From positions 62,001 to 126,000 of the forward strand of contig NZ_CABGGS010000043.1 of NCBI RefSeq assembly GCF_902158555.1: a DNA stretch of 64,000 nt, given 5' to 3'. Below are positions 46,141 to 54,858 of the stretch, piece after piece. The DNA is from Klebsiella spallanzanii. GTDB lineage: Bacteria; Pseudomonadota; Gammaproteobacteria; Enterobacterales; Enterobacteriaceae. The position numbers and the translations under genes were made by a program. The notes beneath the pieces are model-generated. The model ran no database searches. It saw only the letters and a program-made list of their open reading frames with translations, and was not told the DNA's origin. The stretch's first letter is position 1. Each line of letters begins with the position of its first letter.

Positions 46141-47091
46141 ATGATGAACGTGACCATTTGCACCATCGGCGAACTACTGGTGGAGTTTCTGGCAAAAGAA
46201 GAAAACCAGGGTTTTTCTCGCCCGGGAGAGTTTTGGGGGCCATATCCCAGCGGTGCTCCGGCAATTTTTGCCGACCAGGTGGCAAAGCTGGGGTTTGGTT
46301 CGGTGCTTTTCAGCTGCGTCGGTAACGATGCTTTTGGTGAAATGAACATTGCGCGGTTGGAAAGCGACGGTGTGAACGTTAATGGGATCGCCATACTGCA
46401 AAAGGCGACTACCGGCAGCGCTTTCGTCAGCTACCGCAGCCAGGCGCAGCGTGATTTTATTTTTAATATGCCGAATAGCGCCTGCGGCCTGTTAACCGCC
46501 GACCATATTGATGAACGCCTGCTTGAACAGTGCAATCATTTTCACATTATGGGTTCTTCGCTGTTTTCGTTCCGCATGATCGATGCGATGCGCAAAGCGA
46601 TTGAAAACATTAAAGCGCGTAACGGTACGGTTTCGTTCGATCCGAATATCCGTAAAGAGATGCTCAATATCCCTGAAATGTCGCAGGCATTTGAATATAT
46701 TCTTGATTACACGGATATTTTCCTGCCAAGCGACGGTGAGCTGGATTACTTTGGCCTCAACCCGGGGCGCGATGAGCAAGTGCTGGTGGATAAACTGTTA
46801 AAGCGCGGCGTCAAGCACGTGGTGATTAAACGCGGCCCGCGCGGCGCGAGCTATTTCAGCGCTCAGAAAACGCATCATGTTGCGGGTTTTAATGTTCCGG
46901 TTGTTGACCCAACGGGGGCGGGCGACTGTTTCGGTGCAACCTTTGTCAGCTTGTTCCTGTCCGGCGCATCGCCACAGGAAGCGTTGAAATGGGCCAATGC
47001 CAGCGGTTCTCTGGCGATTGCTCAGCGCGGACCCATGGAAGGGACGTCGACGAAAGCGCAGATAGAGGCGTTTCTTAAGGCTTATAAGTAA
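46141..47091 (+). CDS. PfkB-family sugar kinase, tagatose-kinase-like
   Basis: A 316-residue ribokinase/PfkB kinase. It has G-E-L-L-V-E near 10-15, the P-S-G-A-P-A-I-F-A-D-Q sugar-binding segment near 35-45 and the catalytic D-P-T-G-A-G-D-C-F near 258-266. The N-terminal third resembles proteins named tagatose kinase in databases, as recalled. It would phosphorylate a free sugar, an alternative to the PTS route. The ATG at 46141 follows AAAGGAGCG; a second ATG is next. Substrate assignment is inferred from similarity and from the adjacent gat-tag genes. Confidence 0.75.
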   Translation: MMNVTICTIGELLVEFLAKEENQGFSRPGEFWGPYPSGAPAIFADQVAKLGFGSVLFSCVGNDAFGEMNIARLESDGVNVNGIAILQKATTGSAFVSYRSQAQRDFIFNMPNSACGLLTADHIDERLLEQCNHFHIMGSSLFSFRMIDAMRKAIENIKARNGTVSFDPNIRKEMLNIPEMSQAFEYILDYTDIFLPSDGELDYFGLNPGRDEQVLVDKLLKRGVKHVVIKRGPRGASYFSAQKTHHVAGFNVPVVDPTGAGDCFGATFVSLFLSGASPQEALKWANASGSLAIAQRGPMEGTSTKAQIEAFLKAYK

Positions 47092-47097
47092 GAACGG

Positions 47098-47127
47098 TAT
47101 CCCGCTCGAAATATAACGAGCGGGATA
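47098..47127. terminator. Bidirectional hairpin between kinase and garD
   Basis: A perfect 11-bp stem TATCCCGCTCG/CGAGCGGGATA with an 8-base loop lies between the convergent kinase and garD genes. The flanks are A/T-rich but lack long T-runs. Confidence 0.7.
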
Positions 47128-47142
47128 AATAATATCAGCAGA

Positions 47143-48714
47143 TCACGTCACCGGCGCTGGGTTAAACACCGCGAGCTGATTGTGCAGGCCCCATTGATCG
47201 GAGAACGTCTTCTTGCGGCCGCTGGCGACATCAAGAATAAATTCAAACAGCTTCAGACCCACGTCTTCGATAGTCTCTTCACCGGTGGCGATGGTTCCCG
47301 CGTTGATATCCATTAAGTCATACCAGCGGTTTGCCAACTCGGTACGCGTCGCCATCTTAATAACCGGCACCGCGACCAGGCCATACGGCGTACCGCGACC
47401 GGTGGTAAATACCTGCACCGTGATCCCGGAAGCCACCTGCTGGGTGCCGCAGACAAAATCGCTGGCCGGCGTGGCGGCGTAAATCAGACCGCGTTTGGTT
47501 GGACGTTGTCCCGGAGAGAGGACTTCGGCAATCGCGCTCTTCCCGGATTTCGCGATTGAACCCAGCGCTTTCTCCACTACGTTCGCCAGACCGCCTTTTT
47601 TGTTGCCGGGAGAGGGGTTGGCGCTGCGGTCAGTTTTGCCCATATCGAGATAGTTATCGTACCAGGCCATCTCCTCCAGCAGACGTTTGCCGACTTCTTC
47701 ATTGATGGCGCGCGGTGTCAGCAGATGGATCGCATCGCGCACTTCGGTGACTTCGGAGAACATCACGGTTGCGCCGCAGCGAACCAGTAGATCGGACGCG
47801 TAGCCCACCGCCGGGTTGGCCGTTACGCCAGAAAACGCATCGCTGCCGCCGCACTGCATGCCGACAACCAGTTCGGAGGCCGGGCAGGTTTCACGCTGGC
47901 GCTGGTTCAGTTTCTCCAGATGACGCTCGGCAACCTGCAGAATGTCGTCAACCATTGATTTAAAACCGACGTGCTTTTCATCCTGCAGGCTAACGATGCT
48001 GGCGCTATCCACCGGGATGCTTTTCACATCATCGGTACCTTCCAGCAGGCGTTCCGGCTGAAGTTTTTCACAGCCGAGGCCGATGACCATCACCTCGCCG
48101 CCGAAGTTCGGGTTGAGCGCCAGGTTGTGAATGGTGCGGATGGGGACGACCGCCGCCGGAGCGTTAATCGCCACGCCGCAGCCGTAAAGGTGGTTCAGAC
48201 CGACGACGCCATCAACGTTTGGATATTTCGGCAGCAGATCGCGTTCGATAATTTTAACGACGTAATCCACGACACCCGCCACGCAGTGCACGCTGGTGCT
48301 AATGCCGAGTAAATTTTTGGTTCCGACGCTACCGTCGGCGTTGCGATACCCTTCGAAGGTGTAGCCTTCCAGCGGCGGCAGCGGCGCAGGGACTTTGGTT
48401 GCCAGCGGTAGCGTATGCAGCGGCGGCGCTTTCGGTAGTTCGACCAGCGATTCGTCAATCCAGCTACCCTGTGGGATATCGCGTACCGCGTAGCCAATCA
48501 CTTCGCCATAGCGGATGATTTCACCGTGTGCGGGAATATCAACCAGCGCGACTTTATGGCCTTGCGGGATATGTTCAACGAGCGTGAGTCCGTCAGGGAA
48601 ACGCGTTCCGGCTTTTAAACCTCGATCGTTAACAATAATCGCCACGTTATCCGTTTCGTGCACTTTTATATAAAACGCCGTGGGCGATTCTTGTCTAATT
48701 TCAATGTCAGCCAT
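47143..48714 (-). CDS. garD: D-galactarate dehydratase GarD
   Basis: GarD dehydrates galactarate to 5-keto-4-deoxy-D-glucarate, the first step of galactarate use. The 523-residue protein is of the UxaA/altronate dehydratase type, with an N-terminal SAF-like domain (about 1-100) and a C-terminal catalytic part. G-L-N-H-L-Y-G-C-G near 172-180 and [11 protein letters not shown] near 285-295 match E. coli GarD; the enzyme needs Fe2+ or a similar metal. It is divergent from garPLRK across a 392-base control region. Confidence 0.96.
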   Translation of the reverse strand: MADIEIRQESPTAFYIKVHETDNVAIIVNDRGLKAGTRFPDGLTLVEHIPQGHKVALVDIPAHGEIIRYGEVIGYAVRDIPQGSWIDESLVELPKAPPLHTLPLATKVPAPLPPLEGYTFEGYRNADGSVGTKNLLGISTSVHCVAGVVDYVVKIIERDLLPKYPNVDGVVGLNHLYGCGVAINAPAAVVPIRTIHNLALNPNFGGEVMVIGLGCEKLQPERLLEGTDDVKSIPVDSASIVSLQDEKHVGFKSMVDDILQVAERHLEKLNQRQRETCPASELVVGMQCGGSDAFSGVTANPAVGYASDLLVRCGATVMFSEVTEVRDAIHLLTPRAINEEVGKRLLEEMAWYDNYLDMGKTDRSANPSPGNKKGGLANVVEKALGSIAKSGKSAIAEVLSPGQRPTKRGLIYAATPASDFVCGTQQVASGITVQVFTTGRGTPYGLVAVPVIKMATRTELANRWYDLMDINAGTIATGEETIEDVGLKLFEFILDVASGRKKTFSDQWGLHNQLAVFNPAPVT

Positions 48715-49106
48715 TGTCCAGTATTCTCCAGCAAGGTGCGAATAATAAAATAAAACGGTTATTCAATTTCTGATGTTCAGATTTGTGGAATAAAGAATGT
48801 CAGGTGTTTGGATTTGAAAATGTGATCTAAATCACTCATTGCTGCGAGAGAGAACCGGCTAAAGCAGGAAATCACTGGAACTGTGGATCAGCGCCCACTG
48901 ATTATTGCATTTGCACAATAAAAACGATAATTGAACGTTATTTACAGGTTATGTGCACAGTGTTCAACGGTCGCAAGCTGATTATACTGAGTCATGCTTG
49001 CAATGCGCCGGATGAGTAATCAATACCACCTGATATTGATTTCTGAATAATTAAGAATCACACCAAAATAAATAATGGAAGGTGTGTTGTACCTGAGGAA
49101 TATTAA
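48715..49106. promoter_or_regulatory. garD/garP divergent control region
   Basis: This 392-base interval holds no gene. A near-perfect CRP site is present (48821-48836). In E. coli the gar genes are activated by CdaR in response to diacids, and its sites must also lie here, but I cannot point to a motif. A garP ribosome site (GAGGA) is about 10 bases before the ATG. Confidence 0.6.
48821..48836. promoter_or_regulatory. CRP binding site
   Basis: TGTGATCTAAATCACT carries the TGTGA half site and a matching TCACT half separated by six bases, flanked by AAAA. It lies 107 bases before garD and 270 before garP and would give catabolite control of galactarate use. Confidence 0.75.
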
Positions 49107-50441
49107 ATGAGTCTGGATGCAACGATAGAACAGAAAAAGGGTATGCCAACCCGATATTTAATTCTACTGATAATTTTCATTGTTACTGCCGTTAACTATG
49201 CTGACCGTGCGACGCTGTCTATTGCTGGCACAGAAGTCGCGAAAGAGCTACAGCTGAGTGCGGTATCCATGGGCTACATTTTCTCTGCTTTCGGCTGGGC
49301 GTATTTGCTGATGCAGATCCCCGGCGGCTGGCTGCTCGATAAGTTTGGATCGAAGAAAGTTTATACCTACAGCCTGTTTTTCTGGTCGCTGTTTACTTTC
49401 CTGCAGGGCTTCGTGGATATGTTCCCGCTGGCCTGGGCCGGAGTTTCGATGTTCTGCATGCGTTTTATGCTGGGCTTTTCCGAAGCGCCTTCTTTCCCGG
49501 CAAACGCCCGTATCGTTGCGGCCTGGTTCCCAACGAAAGAGCGCGGCACCGCATCCGCTATCTTTAACTCCGCACAGTATTTCTCCCTGGCGCTGTTTTC
49601 ACCGCTGCTGGGCTGGCTGACCTTTGCCTGGGGCTGGGAACACGTCTTTACCGTAATGGGCGTGATTGGCTTTGTTCTGACCGGCATGTGGGTGAAGTTT
49701 GTCCATAACCCGACCGATCATCCGCGTATGACTAAAGAAGAGCTGAAGTTTATTGCAGATAACGGCGCCGTTGTCGATATGGACCATAAAAAGCCGGGCA
49801 GCGATGCGGCGAAAGGTCCGAAACTGGATTACATCAAGCAGCTGCTGAGCAGCCGTATGATGCTAGGCATCTTCTTCGGACAGTACTTCTTAAACACGAT
49901 CACCTGGTTCTTCCTGACCTGGTTCCCGATTTATCTGGTTCAGGATAAAGGGATGTCGATTCTGAAGGTGGGAATGGTGGCGTCTATTCCTGCACTGTGC
50001 GGTTTTGCCGGCGGCGTGCTGGGCGGGCTGTTCTCCGATTATCTGATTCGCCGCGGCTGTACGCTGACCTTTGCGCGTAAACTGCCTATCGTGCTGGGCA
50101 TGCTGCTGGCATCAACGATTATTCTGTGCAACTACACCGACAACACGGCGCTGGTCGTTGCGCTGATGGCGCTGGCGTTCTTCGGTAAAGGGTTTGGCGC
50201 ACTGGGGTGGCCGGTTATCTCCGACGTAGCGCCGAAAGAGATTGTGGGACTGTGCGGTGGCCTGTTCAACGTGTTTGGCAACGTGGCCTCTATCGTCACC
50301 CCGCTGGTGATTGGCTATATCGTTAGCGAACTGCACTCCTTTAATGGCGCACTGATTTTTGTAGGCTGTTCCGCACTGATGATGATGGTTTGCTACCTCT
50401 TTGTGGTAGGTGATATCAAACGTCTGGAACTGCAGAAATAA
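49107..50441 (+). CDS. garP: Galactarate/glucarate transporter GarP
   Basis: GarP is a major-facilitator proton symporter of the anion:cation (D-galactonate/hexuronate) family and imports galactarate, glucarate and glycerate. The 444-residue protein has twelve membrane segments; the family motif Y-A-D-R-A-T-L-S near 31-38 and G-W-A-Y-L-L-M-Q-I-P-G-G near 65-76 are present. It is the first gene of garPLRK and matches E. coli GarP throughout. Confidence 0.95.
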   Translation: MSLDATIEQKKGMPTRYLILLIIFIVTAVNYADRATLSIAGTEVAKELQLSAVSMGYIFSAFGWAYLLMQIPGGWLLDKFGSKKVYTYSLFFWSLFTFLQGFVDMFPLAWAGVSMFCMRFMLGFSEAPSFPANARIVAAWFPTKERGTASAIFNSAQYFSLALFSPLLGWLTFAWGWEHVFTVMGVIGFVLTGMWVKFVHNPTDHPRMTKEELKFIADNGAVVDMDHKKPGSDAAKGPKLDYIKQLLSSRMMLGIFFGQYFLNTITWFFLTWFPIYLVQDKGMSILKVGMVASIPALCGFAGGVLGGLFSDYLIRRGCTLTFARKLPIVLGMLLASTIILCNYTDNTALVVALMALAFFGKGFGALGWPVISDVAPKEIVGLCGGLFNVFGNVASIVTPLVIGYIVSELHSFNGALIFVGCSALMMMVCYLFVVGDIKRLELQK

Positions 50442-50469
50442 TTAACGGTTAAGTGACAAGGTATAAGTG

Positions 50470-51240
50470 ATGAACAACGATATCTTCCCGAACAAATTTA
50501 AGGCGGCCCTGGCGGCGCATCAGGTTCAGATTGGCTGCTGGTCCGCGCTGGCCAGCCCAATCAGCACCGAAGTTTTAGGTCTGGCAGGTTTCGACTGGCT
50601 GGTACTGGACGGCGAACATGCGCCGAACGATATCTCCACCTTTATCCCGCAGCTAATGGCGCTGAAAGGTAGCACCAGCGCACCGGTAGTGCGCGTACCG
50701 ACCAACGAGCCGGTTATCATTAAGCGTCTTCTGGATATCGGTTTCTATAACTTTCTGATCCCGTTCGTCGAGACCGAAGAGCAAGCGGTTAATGCAGTGG
50801 CTTCAACTCGCTATCCGCCTGAAGGTATCCGCGGCGTATCCGTATCGCACCGCGCCAATATGTTTGGCACCGTGCCGGATTACTTCGCGCAGTCGAACAA
50901 AAATATCACCATCCTCGTGCAGATCGAAAGCCAACAGGGCGTGGATAACGTGGATGCGATTGCCGCAACCGCGGGCGTCGACGGTATTTTTGTTGGTCCA
51001 AGTGACCTGGCCGCTGCGTTAGGCCACCTGGGTAATGCTTCCCATCCGGAAGTACAGAAAGCTATCCAACACATTTTTGCGAGCGCGAAAAAGCACGGTA
51101 AGCCGAGCGGTATTCTGGCGCCGGTTGAAGCGGATGCGCGTCGCTATCTGGAATGGGGCGCGACCTTTGTCGCCGTTGGCAGCGACCTGGGCGTATTCCG
51201 CTCTGGCACGCAGAAACTGGCTGATTCCTTTAAGAAATAA
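50470..51240 (+). CDS. garL: 5-keto-4-deoxy-D-glucarate aldolase GarL
   Basis: GarL splits 5-keto-4-deoxy-D-glucarate into pyruvate and tartronate semialdehyde. It is a class II, Mg2+-dependent aldolase of the HpcH/HpaI family, 256 residues. The catalytic His is in L-D-G-E-H-A-P-N-D near 46-54, and the metal ligands are in I-E-S-Q-Q-G near 153-158 and V-G-P-S-D-L-A near 176-182. An in-frame GTG three bases earlier is possible but the ATG at 50470 gives the E. coli start. It lies 28 bases after garP. Confidence 0.96.
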   Translation: MNNDIFPNKFKAALAAHQVQIGCWSALASPISTEVLGLAGFDWLVLDGEHAPNDISTFIPQLMALKGSTSAPVVRVPTNEPVIIKRLLDIGFYNFLIPFVETEEQAVNAVASTRYPPEGIRGVSVSHRANMFGTVPDYFAQSNKNITILVQIESQQGVDNVDAIAATAGVDGIFVGPSDLAAALGHLGNASHPEVQKAIQHIFASAKKHGKPSGILAPVEADARRYLEWGATFVAVGSDLGVFRSGTQKLADSFKK

Positions 51241-51268
51241 CCACCACCGAAACTAGAGAGATAAAGAC

Positions 51269-52159
51269 ATGACAATGAAAGTTGGTTTTATTGGCCTCGG
51301 TATCATGGGTAAACCAATGAGTAAAAACCTCCTCAAGGCAGGTTACTCGTTGGTGGTTGCTGACCGTAACCAGGAGGCGATTGCCGAAGTGATTGCCGCT
51401 GGTGCTGAAACCGCGACTTCAGCGAAAGCGATTGCTGAGCAGTGTGACGTAATCATCACCATGCTGCCGAACTCCCCGCACGTGAAAGAAGTTGCGCTGG
51501 GCGAAGGTGGCATCATCGAAGGCGCTAAGCCGGGCACCGTTCTGATCGACATGAGCTCTATTGCACCGCTGGCAAGCCGCGAAATTAGCGAAGCGCTAAA
51601 AGCGAAGGGCGTTGATATGCTGGACGCACCGGTCAGCGGCGGCGAACCGAAAGCCATCGACGGTACACTGTCGGTGATGGTTGGCGGTGATAAAGCGATT
51701 TTTGACAAATATTACGATCTGCTGAAAGCGATGGCAGGTTCCGTGGTACATACCGGCGATATCGGCGCGGGTAACGTCACCAAGCTGGCTAACCAGGTCA
51801 TTGTGGCGCTGAACATTGCTGCGATGTCTGAAGCGCTGACTCTGGCGACTAAAGCGGGCGTGAACCCGGATCTGGTTTATCAGGCAATCCGCGGTGGGCT
51901 GGCCGGTAGTACCGTGCTGGACGCCAAAGCGCCAATGGTGATGGACCGTAACTTCAAGCCGGGCTTCCGTATCGATCTGCATATCAAAGATCTGGCGAAT
52001 GCGCTGGACACCTCTCACGGCGTGGGCGCGCAGCTGCCGCTGACCGCTGCGGTGATGGAAATGATGCAGGCGCTGCGCGCCGACGGTCTGGGTACTGCCG
52101 ACCATAGTGCTCTTGCATGCTACTACGAAAAACTGGCGAAAGTGGAAGTCACTCGCTAA
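51269..52159 (+). CDS. garR: Tartronate semialdehyde reductase GarR
   Basis: GarR reduces tartronate semialdehyde to D-glycerate with NADH. The 296-residue protein is a beta-hydroxyacid dehydrogenase with the N-terminal G-L-G-I-M-G nucleotide loop near 9-14, the substrate-binding D-A-P-V-S-G-G near 118-124, and the catalytic Lys in G-N-V-T-K-L-A-N-Q near 169-177. Two ATG codons lie six bases apart; GAGAGA is seven bases before the first (51269) and too far from the second, so the first is used, two residues longer than usual. Confidence 0.95.
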   Translation: MTMKVGFIGLGIMGKPMSKNLLKAGYSLVVADRNQEAIAEVIAAGAETATSAKAIAEQCDVIITMLPNSPHVKEVALGEGGIIEGAKPGTVLIDMSSIAPLASREISEALKAKGVDMLDAPVSGGEPKAIDGTLSVMVGGDKAIFDKYYDLLKAMAGSVVHTGDIGAGNVTKLANQVIVALNIAAMSEALTLATKAGVNPDLVYQAIRGGLAGSTVLDAKAPMVMDRNFKPGFRIDLHIKDLANALDTSHGVGAQLPLTAAVMEMMQALRADGLGTADHSALACYYEKLAKVEVTR

Positions 52160-52165
52160 CAAGAA

Positions 52166-52183
52166 GGGCGCGGATGCGCGCCC
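52166..52183 (+). other. Hairpin between garR and garK
   Basis: A 7-bp GGGCGCG/CGCGCCC stem with a 4-base loop follows the garR stop by 6 bases. There is no T-run, so it probably stabilises the garPLR part of the message or lowers garK expression. Confidence 0.55.
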
Positions 52184-52224
52184 TGTAATTCTTGCCTTGA
52201 GCGGCACTGTCAGGCTACATAACT

Positions 52225-53370
52225 ATGAAAATCGTAATCGCCCCAGACTCTTATAAAGAAAGCCTCTCGGCCACTGAGGTTGCACAGGCTATAGAAAAAG
52301 GTTTTCGGGAAATTTTCCCCGATGCGCTCTACGTGAAGGTTCCTCTCGCCGATGGCGGAGAAGGTACCGTTGAGGCGATGATTGCCGCGACGCAAGGAAC
52401 CGAGATGAGCGCCTGTGTGACGGGGCCGCTGGGTGTTCCGGTTGATGCCTGCTGGGGACTTTCCGGCGATGGCAAAACCGCGTTTATCGAAATGGCGGCG
52501 GCCAGTGGACTGGGACTGGTACCTCCCGCCCAGCGTAATCCGTTATTAACCACGTCGCGCGGGACCGGCGAGCTGATTTTGCAGGCGCTGGAAAGCGGGG
52601 CGAAAAATATCATCATTGGCATTGGCGGCAGCGCGACTAACGACGGCGGCGCGGGGATGGTGCAGGCGCTGGGCGCACGCCTTTGCGACGCCAATGGCGC
52701 GGAGATCGGCCACGGTGGCGGTAGCCTGTGTAGTCTGAATTCGATAGATATTTCCGGGCTTGATGCGCGACTGCACGACTGCACCATTCGCGTAGCCTGC
52801 GACGTGACGAATCCGCTGATCGGCGATAGTGGCGCATCAAGAATATTTGGGCCGCAGAAAGGGGCTACCGAAGCGATGATCCGCGAGCTGGATAGCAATC
52901 TGGCGCACTACGCTGATGTGATTCAGGCCGATCTGCACGTTGAGGTGAAACAGGTACCCGGTGCGGGAGCCGCAGGCGGTATGGGTGCAGCGTTGATGGC
53001 ATTTTTGAATGCAGAGCTACGTAGCGGGATCGAAATTGTAACCCAGGCGCTGAATCTGGAAGAGCATATCCTCGATTGCTCGCTGGTGGTGACCGGTGAA
53101 GGCCGACTGGATAGCCAGAGCATCAATGGTAAAGTGCCGGTTGGCGTGGCGAGCGTGGCGAAAAAATACCATAAGCCGGTGATCGGTATTGCCGGTAGTC
53201 TGACCCGCGACGTGGGCGTGGTTCACCAGTATGGTATTGATGCGGTGTTTAGCGTGCTGACCAGCGTTACGACCCTTGAAGAGGCGTTTCGCGGCGCGGC
53301 GGACAATATTTATCATGCGTCGCGTAATATTGCGGCGACATTGCAGGTCGGGATGTCGACGGAAGGATGA
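52225..53370 (+). CDS. garK: Glycerate 2-kinase GarK
   Basis: GarK phosphorylates D-glycerate at C2 to give 2-phosphoglycerate, which enters glycolysis. The 381-residue protein belongs to the glycerate kinase type 1 family; the N-terminal I-A-P-D-S-Y-K-E-S-L-S-A near 5-16, P-L-A-D-G-G-E-G-T near 40-48 and G-I-G-G-S-A-T-N-D-G-G near 132-142 are all signature segments. It is the last gar gene, and its stop codon lies inside the rnpB -35 box. Confidence 0.95.
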   Translation: MKIVIAPDSYKESLSATEVAQAIEKGFREIFPDALYVKVPLADGGEGTVEAMIAATQGTEMSACVTGPLGVPVDACWGLSGDGKTAFIEMAAASGLGLVPPAQRNPLLTTSRGTGELILQALESGAKNIIIGIGGSATNDGGAGMVQALGARLCDANGAEIGHGGGSLCSLNSIDISGLDARLHDCTIRVACDVTNPLIGDSGASRIFGPQKGATEAMIRELDSNLAHYADVIQADLHVEVKQVPGAGAAGGMGAALMAFLNAELRSGIEIVTQALNLEEHILDCSLVVTGEGRLDSQSINGKVPVGVASVAKKYHKPVIGIAGSLTRDVGVVHQYGIDAVFSVLTSVTTLEEAFRGAADNIYHASRNIAATLQVGMSTEG

Positions 53371-53395
53371 CAACCGGCGGCAAACCCTCTATACT
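53367..53395 (+). promoter_or_regulatory. rnpB promoter
   Basis: ATGACA (53367-53372) and TATACT (53390-53395) are separated by 17 bases and place transcription start eight bases after the -10 box at 53403. The -35 box overlaps the garK stop codon. Confidence 0.85.
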
Positions 53396-53402
53396 TCGCG
53401 CC

Positions 53403-53780
<378 letters not shown>

Positions 53781-53787
53781 ATTCAAC

Positions 53788-53816
53788 AAAACCCCGTCAG
53801 AAATGGCGGGGTTTTT
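53788..53816 (+). terminator. rnpB terminator 1
   Basis: An AACCCCG/CGGGGTT stem followed by T residues lies directly after the mature rnpB end; RNase E processing then gives the 3' end. Confidence 0.9.
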
Positions 53817-53844
53817 GCTTTCTGGTACAGGTGATTAAAAGGGA

Positions 53845-53949
53845 AGATGAATGACTGTCCACGACGCTATACCGAAAAGAAAGCGGCTTAACGGTCAGCT
53901 TCACTCTTTTATGCAAAAAAACCGCTTCGGCGGTTTTTTTGCTTTCTGG
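53845..53949 (+). repeat. Duplicated rnpB 3' tail
   Basis: This segment repeats the end of rnpB: the GATGAATGACTGTCCACGAC of 53733-53752 recurs at 53846-53865, as do CGGCTTAACGGTCAGCTTC and the terminator with GCTTTCTGG after it. Between them about 12 bases differ. Tandem partial copies of the rnpB 3' end are known in E. coli. The copy carries its own terminator and acts as a second stop. Confidence 0.9.
53915..53940 (+). terminator. rnpB terminator 2
   Basis: An ACCGCTTCGGCGGT hairpin flanked by A- and T-runs of seven bases each, in the duplicated tail. It should work in both directions. Confidence 0.9.
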
Positions 53950-53973
53950 CGCTGCTGGAATTGCCCGAGGGTT

Positions 53974-54010
53974 TTGTAGGTCAGGTAAGGCGTTAGCCGC
54001 CACCTGACAA
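53974..54010. repeat. REP-like palindrome
   Basis: The arms TGTAGGTCAGGT and ACCTGACA bracket a GGCG...CGCC-type centre containing GGCGTTAGCCGCC, the usual form of enterobacterial REP/PU elements. It lies between rnpB and the next gene. Confidence 0.7.
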
Positions 54011-54228
54011 AAAGATGAGCGCAATATTTGATACTTGCTCCCATTCATTGGCCAATAAGGTCTGGGGTATTTAATTATTCATGTTGTAAATTTAATTATT
54101 TTATTTATTCACATTAATTATAATGTGTTTTTTACGTACATTTATACGTACTATTTATTACATTTCGTCATCCGCTTCTGAAAAATAATAAGCCGCCCTT
54201 TCTGGCAATGACCCTTCAGGATAAAACA
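54011..54228 (+). promoter_or_regulatory. A/T-rich promoter region of the Spy-like gene
   Basis: The region is strongly A/T-rich and has no gene. It holds a direct repeat TACGTAC at 54133-54139 and 54145-54151; the half ACGTA/TACGT is also an inverted repeat. It is a likely regulator site about 90 bases before the gene. The protein family is usually under CpxR or BaeR control, but no GTAAA pair typical of CpxR was recognised. Confidence 0.5.
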
Positions 54229-54639
54229 ATGAAATTAATGACTCGTATCGCGCTCACAGCCGTCCTGGCTACAGGTTTCTCGATGGCGGCTCAGGCTGCG
54301 GACGTTAAGGCTGCACCGGCACCGGCGCAGGATCCGATTGTTCAGCACTTAAAGCTGACCACCGATCAGGTCACAAAAATTAAAAGCCTGCATCAGCAAC
54401 TGGAAAAAAACGTTCAACAGATCTCCCAGAAAGATATTAAAGACGGCGTATTATTTGATGTCATTGATTCCGGAAAATGGAATGAAAAAGCGGTCAAAGA
54501 TCAGCTGGCAGCTTTTAGCAAAGTGGAGCAGCAGGTTCGCTATTATCGCGTGAAATACTATTTTGATGTGAATCAGGTACTGACGCCAGAGCAGCGTAAG
54601 CAGGTACAAAAAGATTTAGCTCAGGAATTGAGTGAATAA
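54229..54639 (+). CDS. Spy/CpxP-like periplasmic protein
   Basis: A 136-residue exported protein, starting at ATG 54229, with a signal peptide cleaved after A-Q-A (21-23). The mature part is highly charged and predicted helical. It carries two LTxxQ motifs, L-T-T-D-Q (43-47) and L-T-P-E-Q (118-122), the signature of the Spy/CpxP family of periplasmic chaperones and stress sensors. It is not one of the standard E. coli genes at this site and lies where the tdc/cyu block is in E. coli. A chaperone or envelope-stress role is inferred. An in-frame ATG seven codons upstream is less likely. Confidence 0.72.
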   Translation: MKLMTRIALTAVLATGFSMAAQAADVKAAPAPAQDPIVQHLKLTTDQVTKIKSLHQQLEKNVQQISQKDIKDGVLFDVIDSGKWNEKAVKDQLAAFSKVEQQVRYYRVKYYFDVNQVLTPEQRKQVQKDLAQELSE

Positions 54640-54643
54640 GCCT

Positions 54644-54665
54644 ATCGGCCCCGGTCGGGGCCGAT
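54644..54665. terminator. Hairpin between the Spy-like gene and yhaL
   Basis: A perfect 9-bp stem ATCGGCCCC/GGGGCCGAT with a GGTC loop lies between convergent genes, 5 bases after the Spy-like stop and 8 after the yhaL stop. It has no T-run and is a modest bidirectional terminator. Confidence 0.65.
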
Positions 54666-54672
54666 ATTAACT

Positions 54673-54834
54673 TCAGGCGACGCTTTCTTCATCCTGAAGC
54701 CGTATCTCCGCTTCCACGACGATCGCCTCCAGCTCGCTTAACATCTCTTCATAACCAAAGCTGACTGCGGTCGGAACTTCCGGTTGAGGTTGCTGCACCA
54801 ATACCGCAACTTTTTTTGCTTTCTTCTTGCCCAC
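54673..54834 (-). CDS. yhaL: Small protein YhaL
   Basis: A 53-residue reading frame starts at GTG 54834 with GGGAG eight bases upstream and stops at TGA 54673-54675. The start is rich in lysine (M-G-K-K-K-A-K-K), and the C-terminal half F-G-Y-E-E-M-L-S-E-L-E-A-I-V matches the small E. coli protein YhaL in sequence, length (54) and position after yhaK. Function is unknown. The non-ATG start and small size make it easy to miss. Confidence 0.85.
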   Translation of the reverse strand: MGKKKAKKVAVLVQQPQPEVPTAVSFGYEEMLSELEAIVVEAEIRLQDEESVA

Positions 54835-54858
54835 TGACGAACTCCCTTACTGCCGTTG

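Noticed and set aside
53974-54010. The palindrome after rnpB as the start of a CRISPR array
   Set aside because: It occurs once, with no spaced repeats and no cas genes; it fits a REP element.
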